Positions 19,762 through 29,925 of a stretch of DNA of 64,000 nt are shown here, piece by piece. This DNA is from Geobacteraceae bacterium (lineage in GTDB: Bacteria > Desulfobacterota > Desulfuromonadia > Geobacterales > Pseudopelobacteraceae): NCBI GenBank assembly GCA_025355325.1, contig JANXZX010000101.1, positions 20,922 through 84,921 of the forward strand, given 5' to 3'. Numbering within the stretch: the first letter of the stretch is position 1; each line of letters opens with the position of its first letter. A model generated the notes under the pieces. It saw only the letters and a program-made list of their open reading frames with translations. It searched no databases and was not told where the DNA came from. The position numbers and the translations under genes were made by a program.

Positions 19762-20319
19762 TCTGGCAATCAACATACTTCGATTAACCATACATGGGCT
19801 CCTTAACAGCATTTATTCTCTCTTATATTATCCTTAAGAAAAACTGCTTATGAAACCTATATCCAATACAATAAATTTAAATACTAATAATTATATAAAT
19901 ACTATGAACAACACAAGGAGACGACCAAAATATATTGCGTTAAAAACTATATCTTTCCATACTGAACCAAGCAAAACACATTACGGCGCTTCATAACACG
20001 AACTTTTCAAACAAACAACATAAATTTACCGTAGAAAAACCACCTATTTTAACCGATAAGTATAGTACAATCGTACATCTATTAGCACAAGATAACACAA
20101 CTTCATCTATCTCCACTCTATACACTAACAATTCAACGCAAATCAGATAAACTTACGGTACTTACGAAACAGTTTTACAGTCGACATATTTGAAGCGTTT
20201 TTATTCGGTATTTTCCACTCAAGAAAAATCACATTTTTTTAGTGAAAAAATACCGCTGAACGTCTAAAATGTCTCCGCTGGTCAATTCAAATGAATTAAA
20301 ACTTCCAAGGAGGGAACCC

Positions 20320-21531
20320 ATGAATAACAGATTGATCCAATTATCCCTGGCACTTGCAGCTGGAGCACTGTTCTTGTCTGGCTGTGCAACCGTCCAACCA
20401 AAGTGCACTTCCGCCGGAGACAATTCTGCTCACCATTATCTGATTGGCATGAAAGCACTGGAAGACAACAAGATTCCGGTTGCTCAGGAAAAGTTTGAAC
20501 GCGCCCTGTATTGCGACGAAGAGTTCAGCACCGCCCACTCGGGACTGGCAATTGTCCTGGCTGAAAGAGTAAAAGCCCAGGCTGACCAGGGCTTCAAGAA
20601 TGTTGAAATGGAGCGCGTCGCCGAAGAACTGAAGAAAGCAAAAAAATATGCCGACCGCCCGGATCAGTTTTTCGATTACTACGCTGCGGTAATTCGTACC
20701 AATACCCTTACGAAACCAAAGAATTGGCTTATCAATGCTGAGGACGCCTATATTGAAGGCGCTAAACTGAAAGTGGATGAGCGCAATCTGACCTACTACT
20801 TGGGAACAGAAGCTCTCCCCTATTTCATGGGTGTTGCCTGGCTTGAGGGGAATGAATTCCAAAAAGCACGCGACTCTTTCAGCACTGTTCTGGGTGCCAA
20901 GCGGGAAGGCAAATGGCATGAAAAAGCCGACAAGGGCTGGAAGCGGGTTGACAAAATTGTCCGTGCCATGAGCGGAATCACCGTCGGTGATGTCGGCAAG
21001 TTAATCGCACCAAAAGATAGCGTTTCCCGTGCCGACCTGGCAGCACTCATCATCGACGAGTTGAAGATTGAAAAATTGATGGCCGGACGGATTCCACTTT
21101 CCTCCCAGTCTGCAAAAAAAGCCGAGTTTACACCCGCTGACATGACTTCCCACGCATTCAAAGAGGAAGTTCTCACTCTGATGAAGTGGAACGTTCGCGG
21201 CATGGAACCGAAATACGATGAAACCACCCGCGCTTACCTGTTCAAGCCAAACGATCCGGTATCCCGTGGCGAAATGGCTTTTATCCTGGAAGACGTGCTG
21301 ATAAAACTGACCGCCAATGAAAAAATTGCCACCGCCTATTTTGGACAGGACAATTCACCGTTCCCTGATGTCAAGGCAACCTCGGTGTATTACAATGCCG
21401 TCATGAACATGACCAGCCGCAGTATCATGGAAGGCGAGTTGTCCGGCGAATTCAGAGTCAACGCTCCGGTAGACGGCGCCGAAGCCCTGTTGGCCAGCCG
21501 CGTCCTTAAACAGAAAATAAATACTTACTAA
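20320..21531 (+). CDS. TPR lipoprotein with SLH-like repeats
   Basis: Lipobox LFLSGC; TPR-like helices; C-terminal PFPDVKATSVYYNAVMNMTSRSIMEGE SLH-like. Confidence 0.75.
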   Translation: MNNRLIQLSLALAAGALFLSGCATVQPKCTSAGDNSAHHYLIGMKALEDNKIPVAQEKFERALYCDEEFSTAHSGLAIVLAERVKAQADQGFKNVEMERVAEELKKAKKYADRPDQFFDYYAAVIRTNTLTKPKNWLINAEDAYIEGAKLKVDERNLTYYLGTEALPYFMGVAWLEGNEFQKARDSFSTVLGAKREGKWHEKADKGWKRVDKIVRAMSGITVGDVGKLIAPKDSVSRADLAALIIDELKIEKLMAGRIPLSSQSAKKAEFTPADMTSHAFKEEVLTLMKWNVRGMEPKYDETTRAYLFKPNDPVSRGEMAFILEDVLIKLTANEKIATAYFGQDNSPFPDVKATSVYYNAVMNMTSRSIMEGELSGEFRVNAPVDGAEALLASRVLKQKINTY

Positions 21532-21551
21532 ACACCAGGGGGGAATCGTTT

Positions 21552-22472
21552 ATGAAAACAATAATCGCAACAGTTCTGCTTACACTTGCCTTTGCCGTTG
21601 CCGCCAGCGCCGACAGCATTGAAATCAACGCAGCCTTTACAAAAACACAGAAAATGCTCAACGATAAAAACCTTGCACTTACCGGTGGGCCGGGTGGTGC
21701 TCGTGACGACCTGTCAGCTTTCACTCAGGAAACACTTATGTTTTATGGGGAAGCTGTAGGAAACCCCATCCATAAGTCACCTGCACAACGTGAACTGATG
21801 GCAAAACGCGCTGCGGTTGTCACGGCACAACGCGCTCTTATGGAATATATTGAAGGTTTTGTTCTGGTCGGCGTAACTCTGGTAAAAGACGGCATGGCAG
21901 AGAATGACGTTATTGTCTCTACGGTGGCCGGCATGGTTAAAGGTAGCGTGGTTGTTTCTCAGGAATATAACAAAGAAACTGACACCGCTATCGCCGTAAT
22001 CAAGCTGGGAATGCACGGACCAAAAGGTTTTGCTTCCGCTTTCTATGAGAAGATGAACAGTGATCCCAAGCTGAAAGAAATGATCAAAACCGATAAGAAA
22101 CCTTTTAAAGCAGATGCAATCAAGCTTGATGAAAAGTATGACGGCCTGATAATCGACGCCACCGAGCAAAACTTCCGCCCGGCACTTATCAACCGGATAT
22201 TTGCAGCCAAAGGCGACATACTGTACGATCCTGCAAAAGTCAGCCAGAAGGTTCTTGTCGAGCAGGGCTGCGGTGAATACACCAACACTGTTGACAAAGC
22301 CAAAGCTGCTCTGGAAACAAGAGGGGTAAAGAATCCTCTCATTATTAAAGCAACCGGCACGGTCAATCCATCCGACCTCCAGGTTACAGATGACGATGCC
22401 GTAACCATTTACTCTGCCAACCAGAAGGGCAGCTTCATGGCATCAGCAAAAGTGGCCTTCGTATTGAAATGA
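21552..22472 (+). CDS. LPP20-like exported protein
   Basis: Signal peptide; MAKRAAVVTAQRALMEYIEG region typical of LPP20/FlgT-like proteins. Confidence 0.6.
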   Translation: MKTIIATVLLTLAFAVAASADSIEINAAFTKTQKMLNDKNLALTGGPGGARDDLSAFTQETLMFYGEAVGNPIHKSPAQRELMAKRAAVVTAQRALMEYIEGFVLVGVTLVKDGMAENDVIVSTVAGMVKGSVVVSQEYNKETDTAIAVIKLGMHGPKGFASAFYEKMNSDPKLKEMIKTDKKPFKADAIKLDEKYDGLIIDATEQNFRPALINRIFAAKGDILYDPAKVSQKVLVEQGCGEYTNTVDKAKAALETRGVKNPLIIKATGTVNPSDLQVTDDDAVTIYSANQKGSFMASAKVAFVLK

Positions 22473-22485
22473 AACGCAAACGGAT

Positions 22486-22520
22486 TACGGGGTGGCCTTG
22501 GGGTCACCCCGTTTTTTTTG
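22486..22520 (+). terminator. Rho-independent terminator
   Basis: ACGGGGTG...CACCCCGT stem followed by T8. Confidence 0.85.
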
Positions 22521-22543
22521 GTGAAAATTGATGGGAGGTCGCT

Positions 22544-24316
22544 GTGAAACCCATGAGTCCTTTAAGGCCCAAAGTGCCCCGCTACTATCTGTCTCTACTT
22601 GTCGCAATTTTTGTAATCTCTACAAACCCCGCCTGGGCCAAGACAGTAGTAATTGAGGGGACGCTCAACGGGACGGTCACGGTAAAGAAAAATGTAACTT
22701 TTTCTGTTGATCAGACACTCAGTCAGTTCGACTACCAGTTTTCGGTGCCATCCGTTTATGACTCCGCCGGTAATATTCAGCGGCTCGATAATTTCAAGGT
22801 TGTGGCAACCCCGCAGCCGACGGAAGCGAAAGAGACCACCGATCAGTATGGCAATCGTTCCCGCAAGCTGTCATGGCGCAATCTGCAAAGCGATGCTCAG
22901 ATAAACATCAGCTATACCACCGATATTACCGCAAACATCTCCCCACACACAAGTCGAGCACCATTTCCCCTGACAGGCATCCCTCAATCTGAACGGCAAT
23001 TTCTAAAAAAAAGCAAGCTCGTTCAGAGCGATTCCCCTCAGGTAACTGAGCTGGCCCAGGAGCTGACTGCCGGTGCCACAACTGAGCACAAGGCGGTAAA
23101 CGCCATTCTCACCTATGTTGCCGATGCCATCAAGTATCAGTATAACCCAAAAGAATATGACGCTCTTTACGGACTCACCACCGGTACCGGAAACTGTCAG
23201 AATTTTTCTCACCTTGCCATAGCTCTGCTGCGGGCCTCCGGCATTCCTGCCAGGATCTCGATTGGTCAGGCACTGAAAAACAAGTGGAAGATCCCGTTGG
23301 ACAACAAAGGGTCGTCACTGGTGCAGGGCATCGGAGAAGGCCTGCATGCCTGGATAGAGGTCTGGTACCCCGATATGGGTTGGCTTCCGTGCGACCCCCA
23401 GATGTCGAAGCTGTTCACCTCTACGCGCCATATCAAGTTTGGTCATGGCCTGGATGCATCTGATATCCTTGAATACTGGAGCGCACTGCCGGTCGTTCCC
23501 CGAATGACCGAAAATCTGGACGCAGCATACTCAACCGACACGGTTGATCTGCGCTTTCGCGAGGCGTTTGCCCAGCCTGCCAGTTATCTGATTGCCGGCC
23601 TGGTAAATGATGTAAAACCGGCGCAGAAAGAAGCACCGACAATCATACCGCCACCGGTTTTGACACCTCCGCCACCGACAATCAAACCGCCGCCTGTTAC
23701 ACTCCCTCAGCCGTCGAAACCCAAGCCGAAGGCCAGCAAACCGAAGCCGAAGCCGAAACCGGAATCTGTGCAGCAAAAACCGGGCATTCCGGTAGAGATC
23801 GGTAATCGAGACTTCCCAACCATGGTCGAGGCATATCAGGTGGATGGCAACGTCGGTCGCCCAAGCTTCGACAGGGAGACTGCCGAATACGCAACCTCCA
23901 AGTATCTTTACGCTCAGGCATTCACCATTAATTCTCCGCTTGCCATCAAAGATGCCGGACTTGCCATGCGCAAGTTTGGCGGTGACGGCACAGTGTATCT
24001 TGATGTTGTCCGGGATGAAGGTGGTAAACCAAGTCTGGACGGGATTCGCTCCATGCCGGTTTCTTTGGAAAAGATAACGCGCAAACCGGGTTACTATTGG
24101 GTCGATTTCACACTGCCGGAAAACACGAGGCTTGCACCGGGAAAATACTGGCTGGTGCTGAGGCATTCCGGCGAAGCGATCATGAACTGGTTCTACACCC
24201 CCGGCAAACGGGTTAATGGCCCTGATGACAGCCGCTCGACCGCCAAAGGCTGGCAGTGGGAAGATATTCTGGCTGGAGAATTTGTCTACCGGGTGCGTGG
24301 TGTGGTCTCAAAATAG
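22544..24316 (+). CDS. Transglutaminase-domain exported protein with Pro/Lys-rich linker
   Basis: TGTGNCQNFSHLAIALLRASGIPARI, HAWIEVWYPDMGWLPCDP (Cys-His-Asp triad); PPPP/KPKPKP linker. Confidence 0.88.
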   Translation: MKPMSPLRPKVPRYYLSLLVAIFVISTNPAWAKTVVIEGTLNGTVTVKKNVTFSVDQTLSQFDYQFSVPSVYDSAGNIQRLDNFKVVATPQPTEAKETTDQYGNRSRKLSWRNLQSDAQINISYTTDITANISPHTSRAPFPLTGIPQSERQFLKKSKLVQSDSPQVTELAQELTAGATTEHKAVNAILTYVADAIKYQYNPKEYDALYGLTTGTGNCQNFSHLAIALLRASGIPARISIGQALKNKWKIPLDNKGSSLVQGIGEGLHAWIEVWYPDMGWLPCDPQMSKLFTSTRHIKFGHGLDASDILEYWSALPVVPRMTENLDAAYSTDTVDLRFREAFAQPASYLIAGLVNDVKPAQKEAPTIIPPPVLTPPPPTIKPPPVTLPQPSKPKPKASKPKPKPKPESVQQKPGIPVEIGNRDFPTMVEAYQVDGNVGRPSFDRETAEYATSKYLYAQAFTINSPLAIKDAGLAMRKFGGDGTVYLDVVRDEGGKPSLDGIRSMPVSLEKITRKPGYYWVDFTLPENTRLAPGKYWLVLRHSGEAIMNWFYTPGKRVNGPDDSRSTAKGWQWEDILAGEFVYRVRGVVSK

Positions 24317-24331
24317 GGAGGAGCACATAAC

Positions 24332-25405
24332 ATGAAGCGACTGACAATAAGTTTGATGATTCTGATGCTACTCTGCCTTGCAGGGCAGACGGTGTTTGCT
24401 GCCGGTGTAGCTTCCGCACGCAAGCTAAGCGGTGACGTGACGTACCGTACCGGAAAGCAAGCGCAGTATGCAGCACTTGCTGCGGGAGCAACTCTGGCGG
24501 AAGGGAATTGGGTACATACCGGCAAAAACGGTTGGGTGGAACTGCTACTCCCTGACGGCAGCACCATCACTTTGGCCAACAATACCGAACTTGAACTGAC
24601 CCGGCTGAAGATCGGCAAGGATAAACGGGAGGGTGTTTTCGGCCTGGCCCAGGGGAAGCTGAGGGCCTCTGTGGTGAAGGTGGCCGGTAAACAGGCCGAT
24701 TACAAAATCAAAAGCAGTACGGCTGTAGCCGGCGTTAAAGGAACCGAATTCCTGATGATGACTACGGGCCCGGCCAACGTATTCTTCGGCAACGAAGGAA
24801 AGGTGTCGATTGGCGGCACCGGCAAGGAGCAAAAACAGATACAGGAAGGCACCATGACCCAGACCACCCGTGGTTATGAACCGCTGGAACCTGTTTCTGT
24901 GGAGAAGGGCAGCGCCCTGGCCGAAGCAAAAGATACCTTTAATGCTATTACCGGGAGTATTCCACCTGCGGACTGGATGGCTGGCGACGCCCTGCCGATC
25001 ATCATTGCCCGCTGGAACGTCAACTACAGCCGGTACCTGACAGACCGCGGCAGTTATCAGGAAGCGCTGCGAGTGCTTCAGATTGCCATTGACCTGACCC
25101 AGGCGGCCGAAATAAGAGCCGATGCATGGCTGGAACGGGGTACCATCCAGGGACGTTTTCTTGATAACCCGCGTGCTGCCCTGGCTGAATTCCTTCTGGT
25201 GCTGGAAGAGTATTCACGTTTGCCACAGGCCGAACTGGCCCTGTTCCAGGTTGGACAAACCCTTTACGAGCTAAAACTCTACGATCAGGCTGCCGAGCGC
25301 CTGAATCAGTATCTCAGCACCTATCCGAACGGTAGATTCCGCAACAAAGTCGAGGTGCTGTTGAACAGCCTGAATACTCTGCCCAAATCAAAGGGCACTA
25401 AATAA
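24332..25405 (+). CDS. FecR-domain exported protein with TPR C-terminus
   Basis: SGDVTYRTG...LAEGNWVHTGKNGWVELLLPDGSTITLANNTELEL...AVAGVKGTEFLM. Confidence 0.88.
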   Translation: MKRLTISLMILMLLCLAGQTVFAAGVASARKLSGDVTYRTGKQAQYAALAAGATLAEGNWVHTGKNGWVELLLPDGSTITLANNTELELTRLKIGKDKREGVFGLAQGKLRASVVKVAGKQADYKIKSSTAVAGVKGTEFLMMTTGPANVFFGNEGKVSIGGTGKEQKQIQEGTMTQTTRGYEPLEPVSVEKGSALAEAKDTFNAITGSIPPADWMAGDALPIIIARWNVNYSRYLTDRGSYQEALRVLQIAIDLTQAAEIRADAWLERGTIQGRFLDNPRAALAEFLLVLEEYSRLPQAELALFQVGQTLYELKLYDQAAERLNQYLSTYPNGRFRNKVEVLLNSLNTLPKSKGTK

Positions 25406-27516
25406 TGAAGCTGTTTCGCCAGGGGGTAACCAGATACCAGCTTGCAATATTTCTGATTATTGCCGTGCTGTCAGCAATTGCCGGGCTGGTCCTCTACCGG
25501 GAAACGTTTCCTTTCGCCCAACAGATTGACCTGCGGCTCAAGGATGCCCGTTTAAATATTCGCGGAGTACAGCGATCGACTGCTCCCGTTACCATAGTTG
25601 CCATTGACAACAAGAGCATCAAGGAACTGGGTCGATGGCCATGGTCGCGGGAATTGACCGCCAGACTGATCAGCGCCACTGCCGGTCAAGGTGCCCGGAC
25701 AATAGCTCTGGATATGGTTTTTTCCGAGCAGCAGACAGAAGAGACTGATAGAGCCCTTGCCACATCCATCGCTAAAGCGGGCAATGTGGTGGAGGGCTAT
25801 TTTTTCAGGGGGGAGGAGCAGCAGGATGACCCCAATCTGCTCGACCAACTGGCAAAATCAAAAATAGCAATGATTAAGATGGCTCCCGGAGTTGAAGCTG
25901 TTCCGCTACCGACCTATGAGCAGGTGGACGGCAACATCGCCGAAGTAGGGAACGGTGCCGCCGGTTTCGGATATTTTAACCAAATTGCTGATTTTGACGG
26001 CCTGTATCGCTCTGTTCCTTTACTGATGCTCTTCCGGGGAGACATCTACCCATCCCTCGCGTTGGCCGCCACAAACCACTTTCAGCGAAACCAGTTGCAG
26101 GTGGATATCGAGCAGTTCGGCGTCTCCAGCATCAGATCAGGCGATAATACAATTCCTGCGAATGAACAGGGAAAACTGTCTCTGGCCTATTACGGGCCGG
26201 GTGCAACCTTACACACCGTGTCAGCTGCCGATGTCATCGCCGGACGCCTGCCTGCCGGAACACTGAAAGACCGCTTGATATTTATCGGCGTTACTGAAAC
26301 AGGCATTGCTGATTTGCGGGCCACCCCTCTGGACCCCTCTTATCCGGGAGTGGAGATTCATGCCACGTTAGCCGCCAATATTCTTGAGCGTACGTTCCTG
26401 ACCCGTGGCAGCCAGACTATGGCAATCGAAATGGCAGCTATATTTTTATTTCCACTGCTGCTGACATTCTTCCTGGCCGCTGTTCCGGGGGCTTTATACG
26501 CCTTGTCCGTCTTTTTTGTTCTGGCGGCAGGATATCTTGGAACGAACATCCACCTATTCAATGCGTACAATCTGGACCTGAGTATTGCGTACCCCCTTCT
26601 ACCGCTTATCTTTACCTATCTGGGTGGAGAATGCTTCCGCAACCTTGTCGTTGAACGCAAGGGGCGGCATCTTAAAAAGGCCTTCAGCACCTATCTCTCA
26701 GCTGATCTTGTGGCGGAAATAGCCAAAAATCCGGATTTTCTGAAGTTGGGCGGAGAAACCCGTACTATTTCGATTCTTTTTTCCGACATCCGCGGTTTTA
26801 CTACTATTTCAGAAAGTCTTACACCTGAAAAACTCGTAGCCCTGCTGAATCGCTATCTATCACCCATGACCCGCATCGTCATGGAAGAGAAGGGCACACT
26901 CGACAAGTTTATCGGCGACGCCATAATGGCTTTCTTCAACGCACCGCTGAATGTGCCCGATCATCCGGATAAGGCCTGTAGCTGCGCATTACGGATGTTG
27001 AAAGAGCTGGAATCGCTGAACACCCAACTGAAAATCAATGACATACCTGCCATTGCAATCGGCATTGGAATTCATACTGGTGAAGCGGTTGTCGGCAACA
27101 TGGGAGCTGACATTCGCTTTGACTACACTGCAATCGGCGATTCAGTCAATCTTGCTTCGCGTCTGGAAAGTCTTACCAAGTTCTACGGTGTTTCGGTTCT
27201 CGTGAGCGAAGATACCCGCCAGCTCGTCGGCAACGAATTCCAATTCCGCGAACTGGATCTCGTGCGCGTCAAGGGTAAACACAAACCTGTTGCCGTCTAT
27301 GAGTTACTTACGGGATCCACCGAATTTTCAGATTCATTTGCCGAAGGCATCAGACTTTACCGTGAGCGTGACTTTGAAAAGGCGCACGAGATTTTTGAGC
27401 GCCTTTCAAATTGTAACGATAAAGTTTCAGGATTGTATGTAGAACGCTGCCAGACATTCCTGTCAGATCCGCCTGATGCCGACTGGGACGGTGTTTACGT
27501 TGCGTTATCGAAGTAA
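25405..27516 (+). CDS. CHASE2-domain adenylate/guanylate cyclase
   Basis: N-terminal CHASE2 (VTIVAIDNKSIKELGRWPWSREL), three TMs, class III cyclase (ILFSDIRGFTTISESL, GDAIMAFFNAP). Confidence 0.93.
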   Translation: MKLFRQGVTRYQLAIFLIIAVLSAIAGLVLYRETFPFAQQIDLRLKDARLNIRGVQRSTAPVTIVAIDNKSIKELGRWPWSRELTARLISATAGQGARTIALDMVFSEQQTEETDRALATSIAKAGNVVEGYFFRGEEQQDDPNLLDQLAKSKIAMIKMAPGVEAVPLPTYEQVDGNIAEVGNGAAGFGYFNQIADFDGLYRSVPLLMLFRGDIYPSLALAATNHFQRNQLQVDIEQFGVSSIRSGDNTIPANEQGKLSLAYYGPGATLHTVSAADVIAGRLPAGTLKDRLIFIGVTETGIADLRATPLDPSYPGVEIHATLAANILERTFLTRGSQTMAIEMAAIFLFPLLLTFFLAAVPGALYALSVFFVLAAGYLGTNIHLFNAYNLDLSIAYPLLPLIFTYLGGECFRNLVVERKGRHLKKAFSTYLSADLVAEIAKNPDFLKLGGETRTISILFSDIRGFTTISESLTPEKLVALLNRYLSPMTRIVMEEKGTLDKFIGDAIMAFFNAPLNVPDHPDKACSCALRMLKELESLNTQLKINDIPAIAIGIGIHTGEAVVGNMGADIRFDYTAIGDSVNLASRLESLTKFYGVSVLVSEDTRQLVGNEFQFRELDLVRVKGKHKPVAVYELLTGSTEFSDSFAEGIRLYRERDFEKAHEIFERLSNCNDKVSGLYVERCQTFLSDPPDADWDGVYVALSK

Positions 27517-27532
27517 TATACGGAGGTCCTCC

Positions 27533-29842
27533 ATGCCTAAATGGCACTATGTTATTAAAGCCGCATCACTGTCTTTAACAGGATTGATTATTTCACTGTC
27601 CGTTGCCGGTTTTTGTTGTGCGGCAGATAAATCCAAGCCGGCGAAACTTGTGCCGACCAGTGCTGATGCTACGTGTGTGCTGCCGATATCAGGGCAGTAT
27701 TTTGATGCAGGAAATGTTGCCTCAGGTAATTTTTCAATTAACCTCAACAGTGCATTCACCACCCAACAGGTGGCGCAGGTGGAAAACAGCGTCAAGGCAT
27801 GCCAGAGCCTCATATCCAGCAGACTTCTCGGCCTCCAGGACAGGGGTTCACTGCTCATGCAGGATAAAGCGTCGATGCAGGGGATGCAAAACATCAAGAC
27901 CCAGATAAATCGCCTGGAGGCTTTAAAGAGAGAAAAAGAAGAGATCAAGAGCACTCTGAGCAAAGACATTTCCCAGGTTGCATTGAAAGGGCTGTACGCA
28001 GTGGTGCTTGAGGCGGATCTGAAAACGCCCCGGGACAAGTTATTGGAAATGGCGAAAAATCTGATCGCGCCTCAGGCCATTCAGGACATCAGGGGAGTTT
28101 CGATAAACTCTGTTTCGGTTGTCAAAGACAGCAGGCTCGTATTCGACCGCATTGTGGCGGAAACATCCGGTGAAATGGACGTTGAAACCATCCTTACTGA
28201 TGATCGCAAATCTTTTTCCGGAAAATCTCAGCTGCTGTACGTGGCGGTAGTCCGGGTGAAACCACTTACCGGAAAAATAAAGCACGGGACGTCCGCAAAA
28301 AGCTCAACGAAAGGTTTTGTGGCAGACCTGCTTTCACTTCAGAAAAATTCGGAATTTTTCTCGCAGGAGTTGGCTAAGTATACGAACAAAACCTATTCTA
28401 CTGAAAAAATGAAGTCCCTCGAAGAAATTGTTTCGGTATGGCAAAATGTAGTCCAGCAGGGAAACGCCCAGGCAACCAAGAAAACCGGGGAGTTGCTTGC
28501 GAACCTTAACAACCAGCTTCAGGCGAAAGATGCCGAAATTGAGGCAGCCGGCCTGAAAATTACGGATTCTCGAAAAAAACTCACCGAGCTTTACACTGTG
28601 ACCAGATACAACAAATGCAAGCTGAACCCGGAAGAGTGTCTTGATGATGCAATTGCCCATATTGATCAGGAATTTGGCACTGTAATCAATGCAAGCATCG
28701 CCGAGAAGGAGAGAGAGTACGTTTCATCGAGGGGCATTGTAACCGGAAGCGGGGATCCCGAAAAAGAGGTCAAGCGACTCGTACAGGATTTTTATCAGAA
28801 CCTCAGAATGTCGTATTCAAAACGTGAGCAGATATTGAACGTGACGGCAGTGGAAAACATGATGCTGACAAGTGCCAGTGATACGCGGGGCTACTACGTT
28901 GTCAGGAACCCGAGAGGTGTCACGATATTTCCCTATTATGATGACAACGGCAATATGCACACTATGGTGGCAATGAATTTCCAGGTGAACCGTGAAAGCG
29001 TATCGGCACAGACAACTGACGAGCCTGTACAGCAGGCGAAACCAACGCCAAAACCGCCACGCAAGTCAGAATCAAAACCTGTGCCGCAACCCAAAAAAAT
29101 AACCCGCGCAGAGCCTCCTCCGCCTCAACCGGCTCCGCAACTGCCGACTTCCTGCACAACCGACAGCATAACCGGAATGAAATTTGTTCTGGTCAAGAGC
29201 GGCTGTTACCTGATGGGAGATAACAGCAGTAAAGACACACCATTCCACGAAGTGTGTTTAAGCAGCTTCTGCATCGGTAAGTACGAGGTAACGCAAGGCG
29301 AGTGGAAAAAAATAATGGTGATCGAAAACCCCTCAAAGAACAAGAGCGGTAACGACTACCCGGTTGAAAATGTGAGTTGGGGTGATGCAAAAGGTTTTCT
29401 TGAGGAGCTGAACAAAAGGACCGGAAGCAACTATCGTCTGCCGACAGAGGCGGAGTGGGAATTTGCGGCTCGAAGTCGTGGTTCCGAAGCTACATGGTCT
29501 GGCACATCAACAGAGTCTGCACTTGGCACCTTCGCCTGGTATAAGGTTAATTCAGACGGCAAAACTCATCCGGTGGGCAAGAAAAAACCAAACAAACTCG
29601 GCTTATATGACATGACCGGGAACGTGTGGGAATGGGTGGAGGACAGCTTCAGTTCAGATGCGTACAAAACACACAGCAAAGACAACCCTGTTAACGAATC
29701 TGGGGGGCGCTCAAAGGTACGCAGAGGGGGCTGCATGGAAACCGATGCGAAGAAAATGAAGAATAACGACCGCGATGGACATCGACAGGGAGGAAATTCA
29801 GGCGAGCTTGGCTTCAGAGTTGTTTTTTCAGTGGATCAGTAA
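27533..29842 (+). CDS. SUMF1/FGE-sulfatase domain protein with N-terminal coiled region
   Basis: KYEVTQGEWKKIM, YPVENVSWGDAKGFLEELN, YRLPTEAEWEFAARS, GNVWEWVEDSF. Confidence 0.9.
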   Translation: MPKWHYVIKAASLSLTGLIISLSVAGFCCAADKSKPAKLVPTSADATCVLPISGQYFDAGNVASGNFSINLNSAFTTQQVAQVENSVKACQSLISSRLLGLQDRGSLLMQDKASMQGMQNIKTQINRLEALKREKEEIKSTLSKDISQVALKGLYAVVLEADLKTPRDKLLEMAKNLIAPQAIQDIRGVSINSVSVVKDSRLVFDRIVAETSGEMDVETILTDDRKSFSGKSQLLYVAVVRVKPLTGKIKHGTSAKSSTKGFVADLLSLQKNSEFFSQELAKYTNKTYSTEKMKSLEEIVSVWQNVVQQGNAQATKKTGELLANLNNQLQAKDAEIEAAGLKITDSRKKLTELYTVTRYNKCKLNPEECLDDAIAHIDQEFGTVINASIAEKEREYVSSRGIVTGSGDPEKEVKRLVQDFYQNLRMSYSKREQILNVTAVENMMLTSASDTRGYYVVRNPRGVTIFPYYDDNGNMHTMVAMNFQVNRESVSAQTTDEPVQQAKPTPKPPRKSESKPVPQPKKITRAEPPPPQPAPQLPTSCTTDSITGMKFVLVKSGCYLMGDNSSKDTPFHEVCLSSFCIGKYEVTQGEWKKIMVIENPSKNKSGNDYPVENVSWGDAKGFLEELNKRTGSNYRLPTEAEWEFAARSRGSEATWSGTSTESALGTFAWYKVNSDGKTHPVGKKKPNKLGLYDMTGNVWEWVEDSFSSDAYKTHSKDNPVNESGGRSKVRRGGCMETDAKKMKNNDRDGHRQGGNSGELGFRVVFSVDQ

Positions 29843-29856
29843 TTTCCTTCAAAACG

Positions 29857-29894
29857 CATAATGCGAGTCACCAACCGTGGTGACTCGCATTATG
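29857..29894. terminator. Perfect 17-bp palindrome (4-nt loop) between convergent genes; likely bidirectional terminator
   Basis: CATAATGCGAGTCACCA-ACCG-TGGTGACTCGCATTATG. Confidence 0.6.
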
Positions 29895-29925
29895 TCAAGC
29901 TACTTCCATTCCAACAGATATATGA

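Noticed and set aside
28900-29842. Possible diversity-generating retroelement target, since SUMF1/C-type-lectin-like C-termini are common DGR targets
   Set aside because: No reverse transcriptase or template-repeat pair seen in the window.
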